Assembly (NCBI GenBank): GCA_002399735.1
Contig: DHEF01000040.1
Span: 30,484-73,754, forward strand
Length of the DNA stretch: 43,271 bases
Source: Chitinophagaceae bacterium UBA4857
GTDB lineage: Bacteria > Bacteroidota > Bacteroidia > Chitinophagales > Chitinophagaceae
Direction of reading: 5' to 3'
This document shows positions 32,102 through 39,718 of the stretch, piece by piece; the first letter of the stretch is position 1; each line of letters starts with the position of its first letter. A program made the translations under genes and the position numbers. The notes beneath the pieces are model-generated. The model saw only the letters and a program-made list of their open reading frames with translations, was not told the DNA's origin and did no database searches.

Positions 32102-32761
32102 TTATCGTTTAGATGGTTGCTCCAGGTATAAATCTACACCGGTTGCCAGCGGATAATACTTTTTATTATCCTGCTCCTGCAATCGTTGTGTAAATAAAAT
32201 ACCATTCAGGTGATCAATCTCGTGTTGAAATATTACTGCGGTAAAACCTTCAACAATTTCGTTTTTAAATGTTCCGTCACGTTGCTGATAGCTTAAACCA
32301 ATGGTATAGTGGCGCAACACATTACCACTTATATCGGGTATGGATAAACAACCTTCCCTGCCCTTACGGTACAAAACTGATTGCCAGGTTATTTGCGGAT
32401 TTACATAAAATTCAAAAGGCGCACCTTCTTTATCAAAACGTTGTACCCAAATAAGTTTTTTATTAATGCCCAATTGCGGTGCCGCTATACCCACACCGGG
32501 ACGTGCCGTATCACGCATAGCTAATAACATACGTTTGGCCAACAAATCCAAGCCCGGTGCATTGTGTTGTATGTTGGATGAAGGTGTCAGTAAAATTGTA
32601 TGCTCCGCAGGTACGGTGATTTGTATCACCCGTAACATGGTACTGGTATCGCCACCGTAAATAATCTTCTTCTCCGCATCGTTAAATAACTGTGCCTGCA
32701 ACAGGTTGGTACAAACCAATGCGGTAACTAAAAACAAAAATTGCAATATTGCTTTTTTCAT
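32102..32761 (-). CDS. def: Peptide deformylase-family protein with a signal peptide
   Basis: 219 residues. All three deformylase motifs are intact: GVGIAAPQ (89-96), EGCLS with metal ligand Cys138, and HEIDH with ligands His180/His184 and catalytic Glu181. The odd part is the N-terminus: MKKAILQFLFLVTALVCTNL followed by LQAQ reads as a standard Sec signal peptide. Normal deformylase is cytoplasmic and removes formyl from nascent chains; this copy would be periplasmic. It is unlikely to be the cell's only deformylase. It is 20 nt upstream of, and on the same strand as, the ketosynthase-like gene, so it is probably co-transcribed with the flexirubin-like set. Confidence 0.88.
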   Translation of the reverse strand: MKKAILQFLFLVTALVCTNLLQAQLFNDAEKKIIYGGDTSTMLRVIQITVPAEHTILLTPSSNIQHNAPGLDLLAKRMLLAMRDTARPGVGIAAPQLGINKKLIWVQRFDKEGAPFEFYVNPQITWQSVLYRKGREGCLSIPDISGNVLRHYTIGLSYQQRDGTFKNEIVEGFTAVIFQHEIDHLNGILFTQRLQEQDNKKYYPLATGVDLYLEQPSKR

Positions 32762-32888
32762 ATTTCTAAAAAGTATACAAAAATATACTTAAACAAGTGC
32801 CTGACAGCATAAAATTGGCAAACAGGCTTTTTTAATGGGTTAATAACTTATTGCTAACAAAACGATGGCTATAATTTGTTGTATTTTT

Positions 32889-32955
32889 TATGTTACCAGC
32901 CATAGTAACACCCATCGGCTTATGTTGCGTCGCACACTGCATCGTTCTGTTCGCT
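32889..32955 (-). repeat. Dispersed intergenic repeat, minus orientation
   Basis: On the minus strand it reads GAACAGAACGATGCAGTGTG then CGACGCAACATAAGCCGATG and GGTGTTACTATGGCTGGTAA. The CGATGCAGTG, GCGACGCAA and CTGGTAACATAAAAA blocks match the copies at 35549, 3366 and 61 respectively. It lies between the aldehyde dehydrogenase stop and the deformylase start. Confidence 0.6.
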
Positions 32956-33004
32956 AATCATCATCCTGTAACCATTCAGTCGTTTATTTAACCACGATCC
33001 CAAA

Positions 33005-34492
33005 TTAAACGCTAACATCTTCTTGCGTTAATTGATTATTGATGGTGCGCCAGATTTTTAAGGTGTTATTATTTTTCAGTTCGTCCGGCAATAAGTTGTC
33101 GGGCCAGTTCTGGTAACTAACAGGTCGGGCAAATCGTTTAATAGCATCGGGGCCAACCGATGTAAACCTGCTATCTGTTGCCGCAGGGAATGGACCACCA
33201 TGTTGCATGGCATAACACACTTCTACACCTGTAGGGAAGCCATTAAAAATAACTCGTCCACACTTTTCACTTAAACTATTTATTAAGTCTTCATTTGCAG
33301 CAGCTTCTTCCGCTTCGGCCCACACAGTAGCGGTAAGTTGCCCTTCTAAGGATTCAATAACAGCCGCAGCATCCTGTACAGATGTATATTTTACGACCAG
33401 TCCAAATGGACCGAATACTTCGTGTGTCAGCACTTTATTAGCCATAAAGTTTTTGCTATTGATTAATGCTACTATGGCATTGCCATCGCTAGCTGCAGTA
33501 TAAGGCGCATGTGCTACCACTGTTACATCGGCTTGCGCAATGGCTGTGGCTTTGTTTTTATGAAAACTTTCAGCAATGCCACTATGCAACATAGCCGCCG
33601 GTTGAGTACCCGTAATTTCATTGGCCAATACCTCCAGCAATTCATTTGTCTCCGGTATATCGGGTACTATAATTATTCCCGGATTGGTACAAAACTGTCC
33701 CACTCCCAGCGTTAAAGATGATGCATATTGTTCGGCTAATTTTTGGGGATTGGCTTTTAGTTTTTCCGGTAATACTAACACCGGATTTACACTACCCATT
33801 TCGGCAAATACCGGTATAGGTTGTTGTCTTTGTTGTGCAATATCGTATAAAGCTTTTCCGCCTGCATAGGAGCCTGTAAAGCCAACGGCCTTTACTAAGT
33901 TATGCTGCACTAAGTATTTGCCATTTTCAAATCCATTACTTACTACATGCGAAAACAAGGCTTTATCATAACCCGCTTTTTCTATACCCGCTGCAATAGC
34001 TGATGCCATTATAGTAGAAGTTTTTACATGCGCACTGTGAGCATTAACCACTACCGCACAACCTGCTGCAATGGCCGATGCCGTATCGCCGCCTGCTGTT
34101 GAATAGGCAAACGGAAAATTGCTGGCACAAAACACCACAACGATGCCTATGGGTAAATAGGTTTTACGTAAGTCAGGTTTAGGTGCCGGCATTCTATTAG
34201 GCAAAGCCGTATCAATACGTACCGGTAACACATTGCCGCTGGCCAATGCATCAGCATAACTTCGCCATTGAAAAACGGTTCTTGCTTTCTCGCTGGCTAA
34301 TCTTGCTATAGGCAAATTAGTTTCCTGTTGTGCAGTTTGTAACAAAGTTTCGTCCAATGCTTCAATAGCATCGGCAATATGGTGCATTAGTTCGGCTCGC
34401 TGTAAAATAGTTGTTTTTTTAAACCGCATTGTAGCAGCATTTGCCTGCTGTAATAAAGTATCAATTTCGGGTGTTGTTGTATATGTAGGCAT
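33005..34492 (-). CDS. NADP-dependent aldehyde dehydrogenase, alpha-ketoglutaric semialdehyde (2,5-dioxovalerate) type
   Basis: 495 residues, full length for this branch of the aldehyde dehydrogenase superfamily, which oxidises 2,5-dioxopentanoate to 2-oxoglutarate in non-phosphorylating pentose, glucarate or hydroxyproline degradation. Seen: oxyanion Asn125 (ASNFPFAYS), Rossmann GFTGSYAGGKAL, general base Glu231 (FAEMGSVNP) and nucleophile Cys268 (GQFCTNPG). The segment AVVVNAHSAH (146-155) has Asn150 where relatives usually have Lys (VVKxH), a residue that contacts the cofactor. It is a single-gene unit here, with no dehydratase or sugar gene beside it, so the pathway is uncertain. Confidence 0.88.
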   Translation of the reverse strand: MPTYTTTPEIDTLLQQANAATMRFKKTTILQRAELMHHIADAIEALDETLLQTAQQETNLPIARLASEKARTVFQWRSYADALASGNVLPVRIDTALPNRMPAPKPDLRKTYLPIGIVVVFCASNFPFAYSTAGGDTASAIAAGCAVVVNAHSAHVKTSTIMASAIAAGIEKAGYDKALFSHVVSNGFENGKYLVQHNLVKAVGFTGSYAGGKALYDIAQQRQQPIPVFAEMGSVNPVLVLPEKLKANPQKLAEQYASSLTLGVGQFCTNPGIIIVPDIPETNELLEVLANEITGTQPAAMLHSGIAESFHKNKATAIAQADVTVVAHAPYTAASDGNAIVALINSKNFMANKVLTHEVFGPFGLVVKYTSVQDAAAVIESLEGQLTATVWAEAEEAAANEDLINSLSEKCGRVIFNGFPTGVEVCYAMQHGGPFPAATDSRFTSVGPDAIKRFARPVSYQNWPDNLLPDELKNNNTLKIWRTINNQLTQEDVSV

Positions 34493-34699
34493 TGTTTAAT
34501 TTAATTTGTTAAAGCTGATGCAAAGTTAAGGCTCCTTATGTTCTATCAGGCTAATAAGCGGTTTTCTGTTTATGTTTTGATTCCCTGACTGTTATAGTTT
34601 TAGTCTTTTGTTTTTATGATTTTTCTAACGTTGAGTTGTTAAATAATATGCCGTCTGGCATTATTTTTTGTGACTTAAATTATCTAAAAACAATACGAC

Positions 34700-35395
34700 A
34701 TGAAAAAAATGAACTGGTTGCTGTGTTTAGCAGTTGCGGTAATAGTTATGCAATCCTGTATGAAAAACAACAATGACACGCCGGCAACACCTGTTGCGGG
34801 TTTAATGGCTTTTAATTTAGCCCCTGATAAAAACCAGGTTGGTTTTGAAATTGGTGGAAACCGATTTACCAATCAACCCTTGGCCTTTTTAAGTTATAAT
34901 GGTTTGTACACTGGTGTGTTTACCGGAACCCGTACATTGACAGCATTTGATTTTGGTTCCTATAATACCATTGCCAATGCCAGCAACACTTACGAAGACG
35001 GAAAATATTATTCTGCTTTTTTAATTGGCGCTAATAATAATTACCGTACAGTAGTTGTAGCTGATGGTTTAGATAGTTTGGAAGGCGTTGCAGGTAAAGC
35101 TTATATACGTTATATAAATGCAATACCCGATTCTACTACACCAACGGTAACGGTTACCGCTAATGAAGCACCTGTTAATAGCGCTGCTTTAGCATATGGA
35201 GGCATAACCGATTTTATGGCAGTAAATGCAGGTGAAATTACAATTTCAACTTCTAATGGAAGTAATGTAAATACTAACAGAACTTTCGCAGTAACTGACA
35301 AAAAGATTTATACCATTTTATTAGCAGGTAATCCGGCATCTACTGGTGCTGATAGTGTGCAGACAAGGTATATTGAGAATGGAACGCTTCAATAA
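34700..35395 (+). CDS. DUF4397-like lipoprotein
   Basis: 231 residues with a lipoprotein signal (VIVMQSCMK, Cys20). The body is beta-sandwich-like with motifs suggestive of DUF4397 repeats: VGFEIGGNRFTNQPLAFLSY, GLYTGVFTG, then KAYIRYINAIPDSTTPTVTV and TDFMAVNAGEITIST, ending YTILLAGNP. Bacteroidota often encode several such surface lipoproteins of unknown role. It is a single-gene unit with a strong terminator 12 nt after its stop, divergent from the aldehyde dehydrogenase gene. Confidence 0.78.
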   Translation: MKKMNWLLCLAVAVIVMQSCMKNNNDTPATPVAGLMAFNLAPDKNQVGFEIGGNRFTNQPLAFLSYNGLYTGVFTGTRTLTAFDFGSYNTIANASNTYEDGKYYSAFLIGANNNYRTVVVADGLDSLEGVAGKAYIRYINAIPDSTTPTVTVTANEAPVNSAALAYGGITDFMAVNAGEITISTSNGSNVNTNRTFAVTDKKIYTILLAGNPASTGADSVQTRYIENGTLQ

Positions 35396-35406
35396 AAAGC
35401 CTCCCC

Positions 35407-35433
35407 AAGCCCCTCCTTTGGAGGGGCTTTTTG
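35407..35433 (+). terminator. Strong intrinsic terminator
   Basis: AAGCCCCTCC (35407-35416), loop TTT, GGAGGGGCTT (35420-35429), then TTTTG. A perfect 10-bp stem with a U-rich tail, directly after the DUF4397-like lipoprotein gene. Confidence 0.88.
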
Positions 35434-35505
35434 TTTCTGTGTATATACAAATTTATTTTATACTGCCAGAAGCTAATGAGGCATTCTTCCCTACAGAACA
35501 ACTGT

Positions 35506-35611
35506 GGTTAAAATGCGGAGTGTTGCATAATGCTGAATGGAATTACTGAACGATGCAGTGAGTGACACAACAGAAGCTCAATCAAGGGAGGAACGCTGGT
35601 AACAAAAAAAG
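35506..35611 (+). repeat. Dispersed modular repeat, plus orientation
   Basis: GTTAAAATGCGGAGTGTTGC, then ATAATGCTGAATGGAATTAC, TGAACGATGCAGTGAGTGAC and ACAACAGAAGCTCAATCAAG, ending GGAACGCTGGTAACAAAAAAA. The left part aligns with both halves of the 3281-3359 module, showing that the element is itself built of related sub-units. It lies in the 341-bp gap between convergent genes (lipoprotein and rodA), which otherwise holds only terminators. Confidence 0.65.
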
Positions 35612-35634
35612 TAATTATGCTTAATTAGATTCTA

Positions 35635-35652
35635 AAGCCCCTTCAGGGGTTT
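35635..35652 (-). terminator. Hairpin downstream of rodA
   Basis: AAGCCCC (35635-35641), loop TTCA, GGGGTTT (35646-35652), with one G-T pair. On the minus strand it is an AACCCC-TGAA-GGGGCTT stem followed by TAGAAT, about 85 nt after the rodA stop. It may be the rodA terminator; the short U-tract keeps confidence low. Confidence 0.4.
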
Positions 35653-35656
35653 GGGG

Positions 35657-35690
35657 TTGATAGTAGTAATGCTGCTGACCTAAAAAAATT
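35657..35690 (+). repeat. Tail of the dispersed repeat
   Basis: TTGATAGTAGTAATGCTGC then TGACCTAAAAAAATT. It is the tail module only (compare GATAGTAGCACTGCAGTTGA at 3382 and GACAGTAGCAATGTAGCTGG at 44). Confidence 0.45.
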
Positions 35691-35737
35691 AAATCTTAAT
35701 TCAATAGAAAGACCTTTGTCAAATGGTGTTGGGGTGT

Positions 35738-37078
35738 TTATCTCAGCACCATTTGCCTGTCTGCATCTAGCCTTAATAAAATGGCTATTAACAATGAAAA
35801 AGTGAGTAGCGATGCACCTCCATAACTGATTAACGGAAGCGGGATTCCAATTACCGGGGCCAAACCAATAGTCATGGAAACATTAATGGCTACGTGAAAG
35901 AATATTACAGATGCTACGCCATATGCATAACAACGACTAAATACACTTCGTTGCCTTTCGGCTATGGTAACAATGCGAAAGAGTAATAATAAATAAAGAC
36001 CGAGTAACACAAAGCTCCCAATAAAACCAAAGCCTTCGCCAATGGTATCAAAAATAAAATCGGTACGCTGTTCGGGTACAAAACCATAACGGGTTTGTGT
36101 GCCTTTTAATAAACCTTTGCCGGTTAAACCACCACTACCAATGGCAATTTTTGATTGCTTTACGTTATAGTCGGCTGTGTTTTCCTGCTTACCGCTTTTT
36201 TCGTTAATTACTACTTCGCCACGGATATACTCTTCCGGAATTTCTTTACCAATGGTACTATATATACGCTCTACCTGGTGTTTGCCTAAAACAGTTTTAA
36301 ATAAAAACGGAACTACAAAAAATTGTATGCCAACACATATGGCCGTAATGCCAATAATTTTTGCCAGCAATACTTTATCACGCCTTATTTGCCTGCGTAA
36401 TAATAAAGCCACTAATAAACCAATACCAAGGAGTATAAAGGCAAGTAAGTTTTTTTCCAACAACAACGTCATTACTACCAATGCTGCAACACTAAAGCCC
36501 ACCACTAAAATACTGGCCGGCAAACCTTCACGAAACATCACTAAAAAAAATGCAAAGAACACCAAGGCCAAGCCCGTTTCTTTTTGTAAGATGGAAAGAA
36601 TGGCCGGAAATAAAGTTATACAAGCGGCAATTACCTGCGATCGGGTTTGGGTAAAATCGGTTTCGGGGCGTGAGAGATATTTTGCCAGTGCCAGGGCCAC
36701 GGTTATTTTACAAAACTCTGCCGGCTGAAAGTTTAATGGGCCCAGTTTAATAATAGACTCAGTACCCTTGATATTGGAGTGAAAAGGAAATACCAGCAAC
36801 ATCATAAAAATACCCGCTGCATAAAATATGTTAGCAGTAGCAGGAAAAAATTTACTGTCGGTTAATAAAACAAATAAACCCAGTAATAATGATACACCAA
36901 AAAAGATGAACTGTTTACTGTAGTCGGTGCTGAAATTAAAAAAGCTTTGTACAATGGGGTCGCCTTCTTTATAAGTAGCGCCAAATATAGCCATCAACCC
37001 AATGGTAACAATCAGTATATAAATACCTACCACTGACCAATCTATGCCTTTTGATATGCCCGGGTTACGTTGACTCAT
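35738..37078 (-). CDS. rodA: Peptidoglycan glycosyltransferase / rod shape-determining protein RodA (SEDS family)
   Basis: 446 residues, polytopic inner-membrane protein (about ten hydrophobic segments). SEDS-type hallmarks: FQPAEFCKITVALALAKYL, NVKQSKIAIGSGGLTGKG, GTQTRYGFVPEQRTDFIF and the C-terminal IPLPLISYGGASLL. RodA polymerises glycan strands from lipid II during cell elongation together with PBP2. The start overlaps the mrdA stop by 4 nt (ATGA), so the two are translationally coupled in the order mrdA-rodA. It is somewhat longer than E. coli RodA because of an extended loop at about 265-310. Confidence 0.96.
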   Translation of the reverse strand: MSQRNPGISKGIDWSVVGIYILIVTIGLMAIFGATYKEGDPIVQSFFNFSTDYSKQFIFFGVSLLLGLFVLLTDSKFFPATANIFYAAGIFMMLLVFPFHSNIKGTESIIKLGPLNFQPAEFCKITVALALAKYLSRPETDFTQTRSQVIAACITLFPAILSILQKETGLALVFFAFFLVMFREGLPASILVVGFSVAALVVMTLLLEKNLLAFILLGIGLLVALLLRRQIRRDKVLLAKIIGITAICVGIQFFVVPFLFKTVLGKHQVERIYSTIGKEIPEEYIRGEVVINEKSGKQENTADYNVKQSKIAIGSGGLTGKGLLKGTQTRYGFVPEQRTDFIFDTIGEGFGFIGSFVLLGLYLLLLFRIVTIAERQRSVFSRCYAYGVASVIFFHVAINVSMTIGLAPVIGIPLPLISYGGASLLTFSLLIAILLRLDADRQMVLR

Positions 37079-39180
37079 ACGGTTGTTAATGTTGGTGCTT
37101 CTGGTTTGCGAAAAAATTTATGCTTAGGTTCTAACATAAATGTTATAGCAGATTTAATTGTTGATTTTGGAGGGTTGTCCTCTTTCTTTTCAGCAGGTGC
37201 CACCTCACCGCGACGCAAGTATTTTCTTATGTATGTACTGTCCTTGGTTTTATCAAAAAACCAGCGAGCCCTGATGGAATCTTCACGATACTGTAAACGG
37301 GCAAAGTGTTTAGGCATACGGTTAACCTTTACAAAGTTTTCGTACTCTGCTTTCGTGGCTTTTGATAAAGTATCATTTAAATATTTTTCCATTAATACTT
37401 TAGCAATAGGGCCGCTCCATGTACCACCATAACCTGCATTTTGCATTACAACTGCAATGGCAATTTTAGGATTATCAGCCGGGGCAAAACATACGAACAT
37501 GGCATTATTTTCCAGTTTTATTTTTCGGCCATCTAAAAAAGTATAGTTTTCGGCCGTGCCGGTTTTGGCACTTACCCTTTGGCCCGGTACACGGGTGCGG
37601 GTAGCTGTACCAAAAATGGTTACATCTTCCATACCGTTAATAATTTCCTGATACATTTCGTCCGGTATATGTGTCAGCACTTCGTGCTTTTTACGGTATT
37701 TAGCCAGATAAACCGAATCGGCTGCCGTTTCATCATCAATACCTTTTACAAAATGTGGCGTGTAATAGTAACCTTTGTTGGCAATAATACACATGGCGTT
37801 TGCCAGTTGTAATGGTGTAGCACCCATTTTATCCTGTCCAATACCCAAAGTAAGATTGGTACAGGAACTCCAGTAACCACGGTTTTCTTTATTGTATACA
37901 GATGTATCTGGTATAAACCCTGCGTTTTCCGATGGAACGTCTACGCCCAGTCTAACACCCAGACCAAATGCATTCATGTACTCACGCCATTTCATGTAGC
38001 CGTTTTTAACATTGCCGTACTTTTTTTGATCAACTACCAAGCGATAAATATGCGTGAAATAAGAGTTACAAGAGTTGGCCGTTGCTACACGCAAGTTAGC
38101 TGCATGGCCTGCATTACTATGTGTACAGCCCGGTTTACCGGTACCACAAGCAAAATAACGGCCACCGCATGAATAACCATACGAGGGGGTAATTACGCCT
38201 TCCTCTAACGCCACTAAACCGCCCAATGGTTTAAATGTACTGCCCGGCTCGTAACGGCCTTGTACCGCACGATTTAATAAAGGCTGTGCAACATCTAAGG
38301 CTAGGCGTCTATAATTTTTTTCCATATCGTACCCCGTTAAATCGTTGGGGTTAAAAGTTGGGCCCGAAGCCATAGCTAATATTCCACCGGTTTTAGGTTC
38401 AATAGCCACCACTGCACCTACTTTACCACTCAGCATTTTTTCAGCTATTTCCTGTAATTCTACATCTAAGTAAGTACGCAATCCCCGGCCCGCAATGGCC
38501 GCCGTGTCAAACTCGCCATCCTCATATTTACCCACTAGCCTGTTCCGATTATCTTTAATCATGTACTGCACACCACGCTGGCCCATCAGTACTTTTTCGT
38601 ACGACGACTCCAAACCGTTTTTACCAATATAGTCGCCCATGCGGTAAAACCGCTCCGAACGTTCAATATCTTTTGGCGATACCTCACTTACATAACCTAA
38701 CAAATGTGCGCCAACATTATAGGGGTACACCCTTACCGGCCTTTCCACCATGGCAAAACCCGGGAAACGCCAACTGTTTTCTTCAAAGCGGGCTTGCATT
38801 TGCGGCGTTAACAACGACTGAAAAGTAGAAGGCCTTACCCTGGTGTTTTTAATGATTGATTCAATAATACGTTTCTTAAAATCTGCCGTATCTATTTCCA
38901 TAAGGCTACAAAAAGCGGCAGTATCCATGCCTTTAATTTCGGCAGGGGTTACCATCAGGTCGTACATGATGGCGTTGTTTAAAATTGCTTTTCCGTTACG
39001 GTCGTAAATAATGCCCCTTTCCGGGTAAACTATTTTGGGGTAAACCGCATTGTCCATGGCCATTGGGCCATACTTGCCCGATAACAATTGCAGGTTAATT
39101 AATTGCCCGATAATCATAATAAACACCAATAAAAAAATAAGCTTTATTATTCGACTGCGTGATTGATTAAATACGGACAT
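37075..39180 (-). CDS. mrdA: Penicillin-binding protein 2 (elongasome transpeptidase)
   Basis: 701 residues. One N-terminal membrane helix (about 11-30), a PBP-dimer/pedestal region, then the transpeptidase domain with all three motifs: SxxK at Ser314-Lys317 (EPGSTFKP), SxN at Ser370-Asn372 (SCN) and KTG at 539-541 (SAKTGTAEN). Between the first two motifs there is a Cys/His cluster (Cys338, Cys345, Cys352, His354), probably the metal site known for PBP2-class enzymes. The Asp/Glu-rich C-terminal tail (about 650-701) is basic and disordered-looking. It crosslinks peptidoglycan with RodA. No mreBCD gene lies upstream; a 538-bp repeat-bearing gap does. Confidence 0.95.
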   Translation of the reverse strand: MSVFNQSRSRIIKLIFLLVFIMIIGQLINLQLLSGKYGPMAMDNAVYPKIVYPERGIIYDRNGKAILNNAIMYDLMVTPAEIKGMDTAAFCSLMEIDTADFKKRIIESIIKNTRVRPSTFQSLLTPQMQARFEENSWRFPGFAMVERPVRVYPYNVGAHLLGYVSEVSPKDIERSERFYRMGDYIGKNGLESSYEKVLMGQRGVQYMIKDNRNRLVGKYEDGEFDTAAIAGRGLRTYLDVELQEIAEKMLSGKVGAVVAIEPKTGGILAMASGPTFNPNDLTGYDMEKNYRRLALDVAQPLLNRAVQGRYEPGSTFKPLGGLVALEEGVITPSYGYSCGGRYFACGTGKPGCTHSNAGHAANLRVATANSCNSYFTHIYRLVVDQKKYGNVKNGYMKWREYMNAFGLGVRLGVDVPSENAGFIPDTSVYNKENRGYWSSCTNLTLGIGQDKMGATPLQLANAMCIIANKGYYYTPHFVKGIDDETAADSVYLAKYRKKHEVLTHIPDEMYQEIINGMEDVTIFGTATRTRVPGQRVSAKTGTAENYTFLDGRKIKLENNAMFVCFAPADNPKIAIAVVMQNAGYGGTWSGPIAKVLMEKYLNDTLSKATKAEYENFVKVNRMPKHFARLQYREDSIRARWFFDKTKDSTYIRKYLRRGEVAPAEKKEDNPPKSTIKSAITFMLEPKHKFFRKPEAPTLTTV

Positions 39181-39339
39181 ATGTTAACAAAGGAAAAATA
39201 GCGCCAGTGAAGTAATTATATTAATATACAAAGTACGAACTACCTAAGGGGCTTTCCAAATGTTTAGTACCAATTTTTTTATAAAATTTTAGGGGCTGTC
39301 AACTGTAGTAATGCTAATCAGCAGCAGTCCACGCCTTCT

Positions 39340-39389
39340 GTAGTAGTGCAACGTCACCCACCATGCTTATACACTGTTGCAGCTACTAC
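39340..39389. repeat. Long inverted repeat upstream of mrdA
   Basis: GTAGTAGTGCAAC (39340-39352) pairs with GTTGCA-g-CTACTAC (39376-39389): 13 bp with one bulged G and a 23-nt loop. The CTACTACTGCC and GTAGTAATGC pieces around it resemble the tail module of the dispersed repeat. Confidence 0.55.
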
Positions 39390-39417
39390 TGCCAGTCGTG
39401 CAGCCCATCAACGGGAG

Positions 39418-39487
39418 GATTTCTGATGTATGATTTGATGATATAGGATTTAATCTGTGATCTTTGATTTTTTGATCTGTGATATAA
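39418..39487. repeat. Degenerate heptamer array, GATTTGA-type
   Basis: Ten units in a 7-nt phase: GATTTCT GATGTAT, GATTTGA TGATATA, GGATTTA ATCTGTG, ATCTTTG ATTTTTT, GATCTGT GATATAA. Unit identity is loose but the phase is visible through repeated GAT(T/C)T(G) words. Confidence 0.4.
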
Positions 39488-39589
39488 GCGTTTGAGGTAA
39501 TAAGCCCTTAATTGACACTTAAGTAATAATTGTTGACTTCATAATCTTAATTTTTCAGTCAACTCTATTCAGGGAACTACCACGTACAG

Positions 39590-39663
39590 TTGTCAACTGT
39601 CACTTGTCCATTGTCAATTCAACCTTACGGACTTCCTGACTTTCCGTCTTCCCGACTTTCTTC
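39590..39663. repeat. Heptamer arrays, TTGTCAA-type and GACTTCC-type
   Basis: TTGTCAA CTGTCAC (39590-39603), TTGTCCA TTGTCAA (39604-39617): four units of a 7-nt repeat. A C/T-rich heptamer run follows: GGACTTC CTGACTT, TCCGTCT TCCCGAC, TTTCTTC (39629-39663). It ends 55 nt before the epimerase start. Confidence 0.5.
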
Positions 39664-39718
39664 TATTTTTATTCATTACTTTTAACCTTCCATTTTTTAC
39701 TTACTACAAACTAATTGC

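Larger units (their letters stand above)
39181..39718. other. Intergenic region between mrdA and the epimerase gene
   Basis: 538 bp between divergent genes, with no ORF worth calling. It contains a 13-bp bulged hairpin (39340-39389), a heptamer-phased GATTTxx array (39418-39487), a TTGTCAA array (39590-39617) and a C/T-rich heptamer array (39629-39663). Promoters for both genes must lie here, but no convincing TAnnTTTG box was found. Confidence 0.5.

Noticed and set aside
32102..32761. Peptide deformylase as an ordinary housekeeping def gene
   Set aside because: A normal def is usually near fmt or ruvX-type genes and has no signal peptide. The N-terminus here is a clear export signal, so it was reported as unusual instead.
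35396..35737. A short gene after the DUF4397-like lipoprotein (frame 35346-35549)
   Set aside because: It begins inside the lipoprotein gene, reads through the terminator hairpin and ends in a dispersed repeat.
36177..36728. Plus-strand open frame of 183 codons inside rodA
   Set aside because: It is antisense to membrane-helix coding sequence; a Thr/Asn/Lys-rich product is typical of such shadows.
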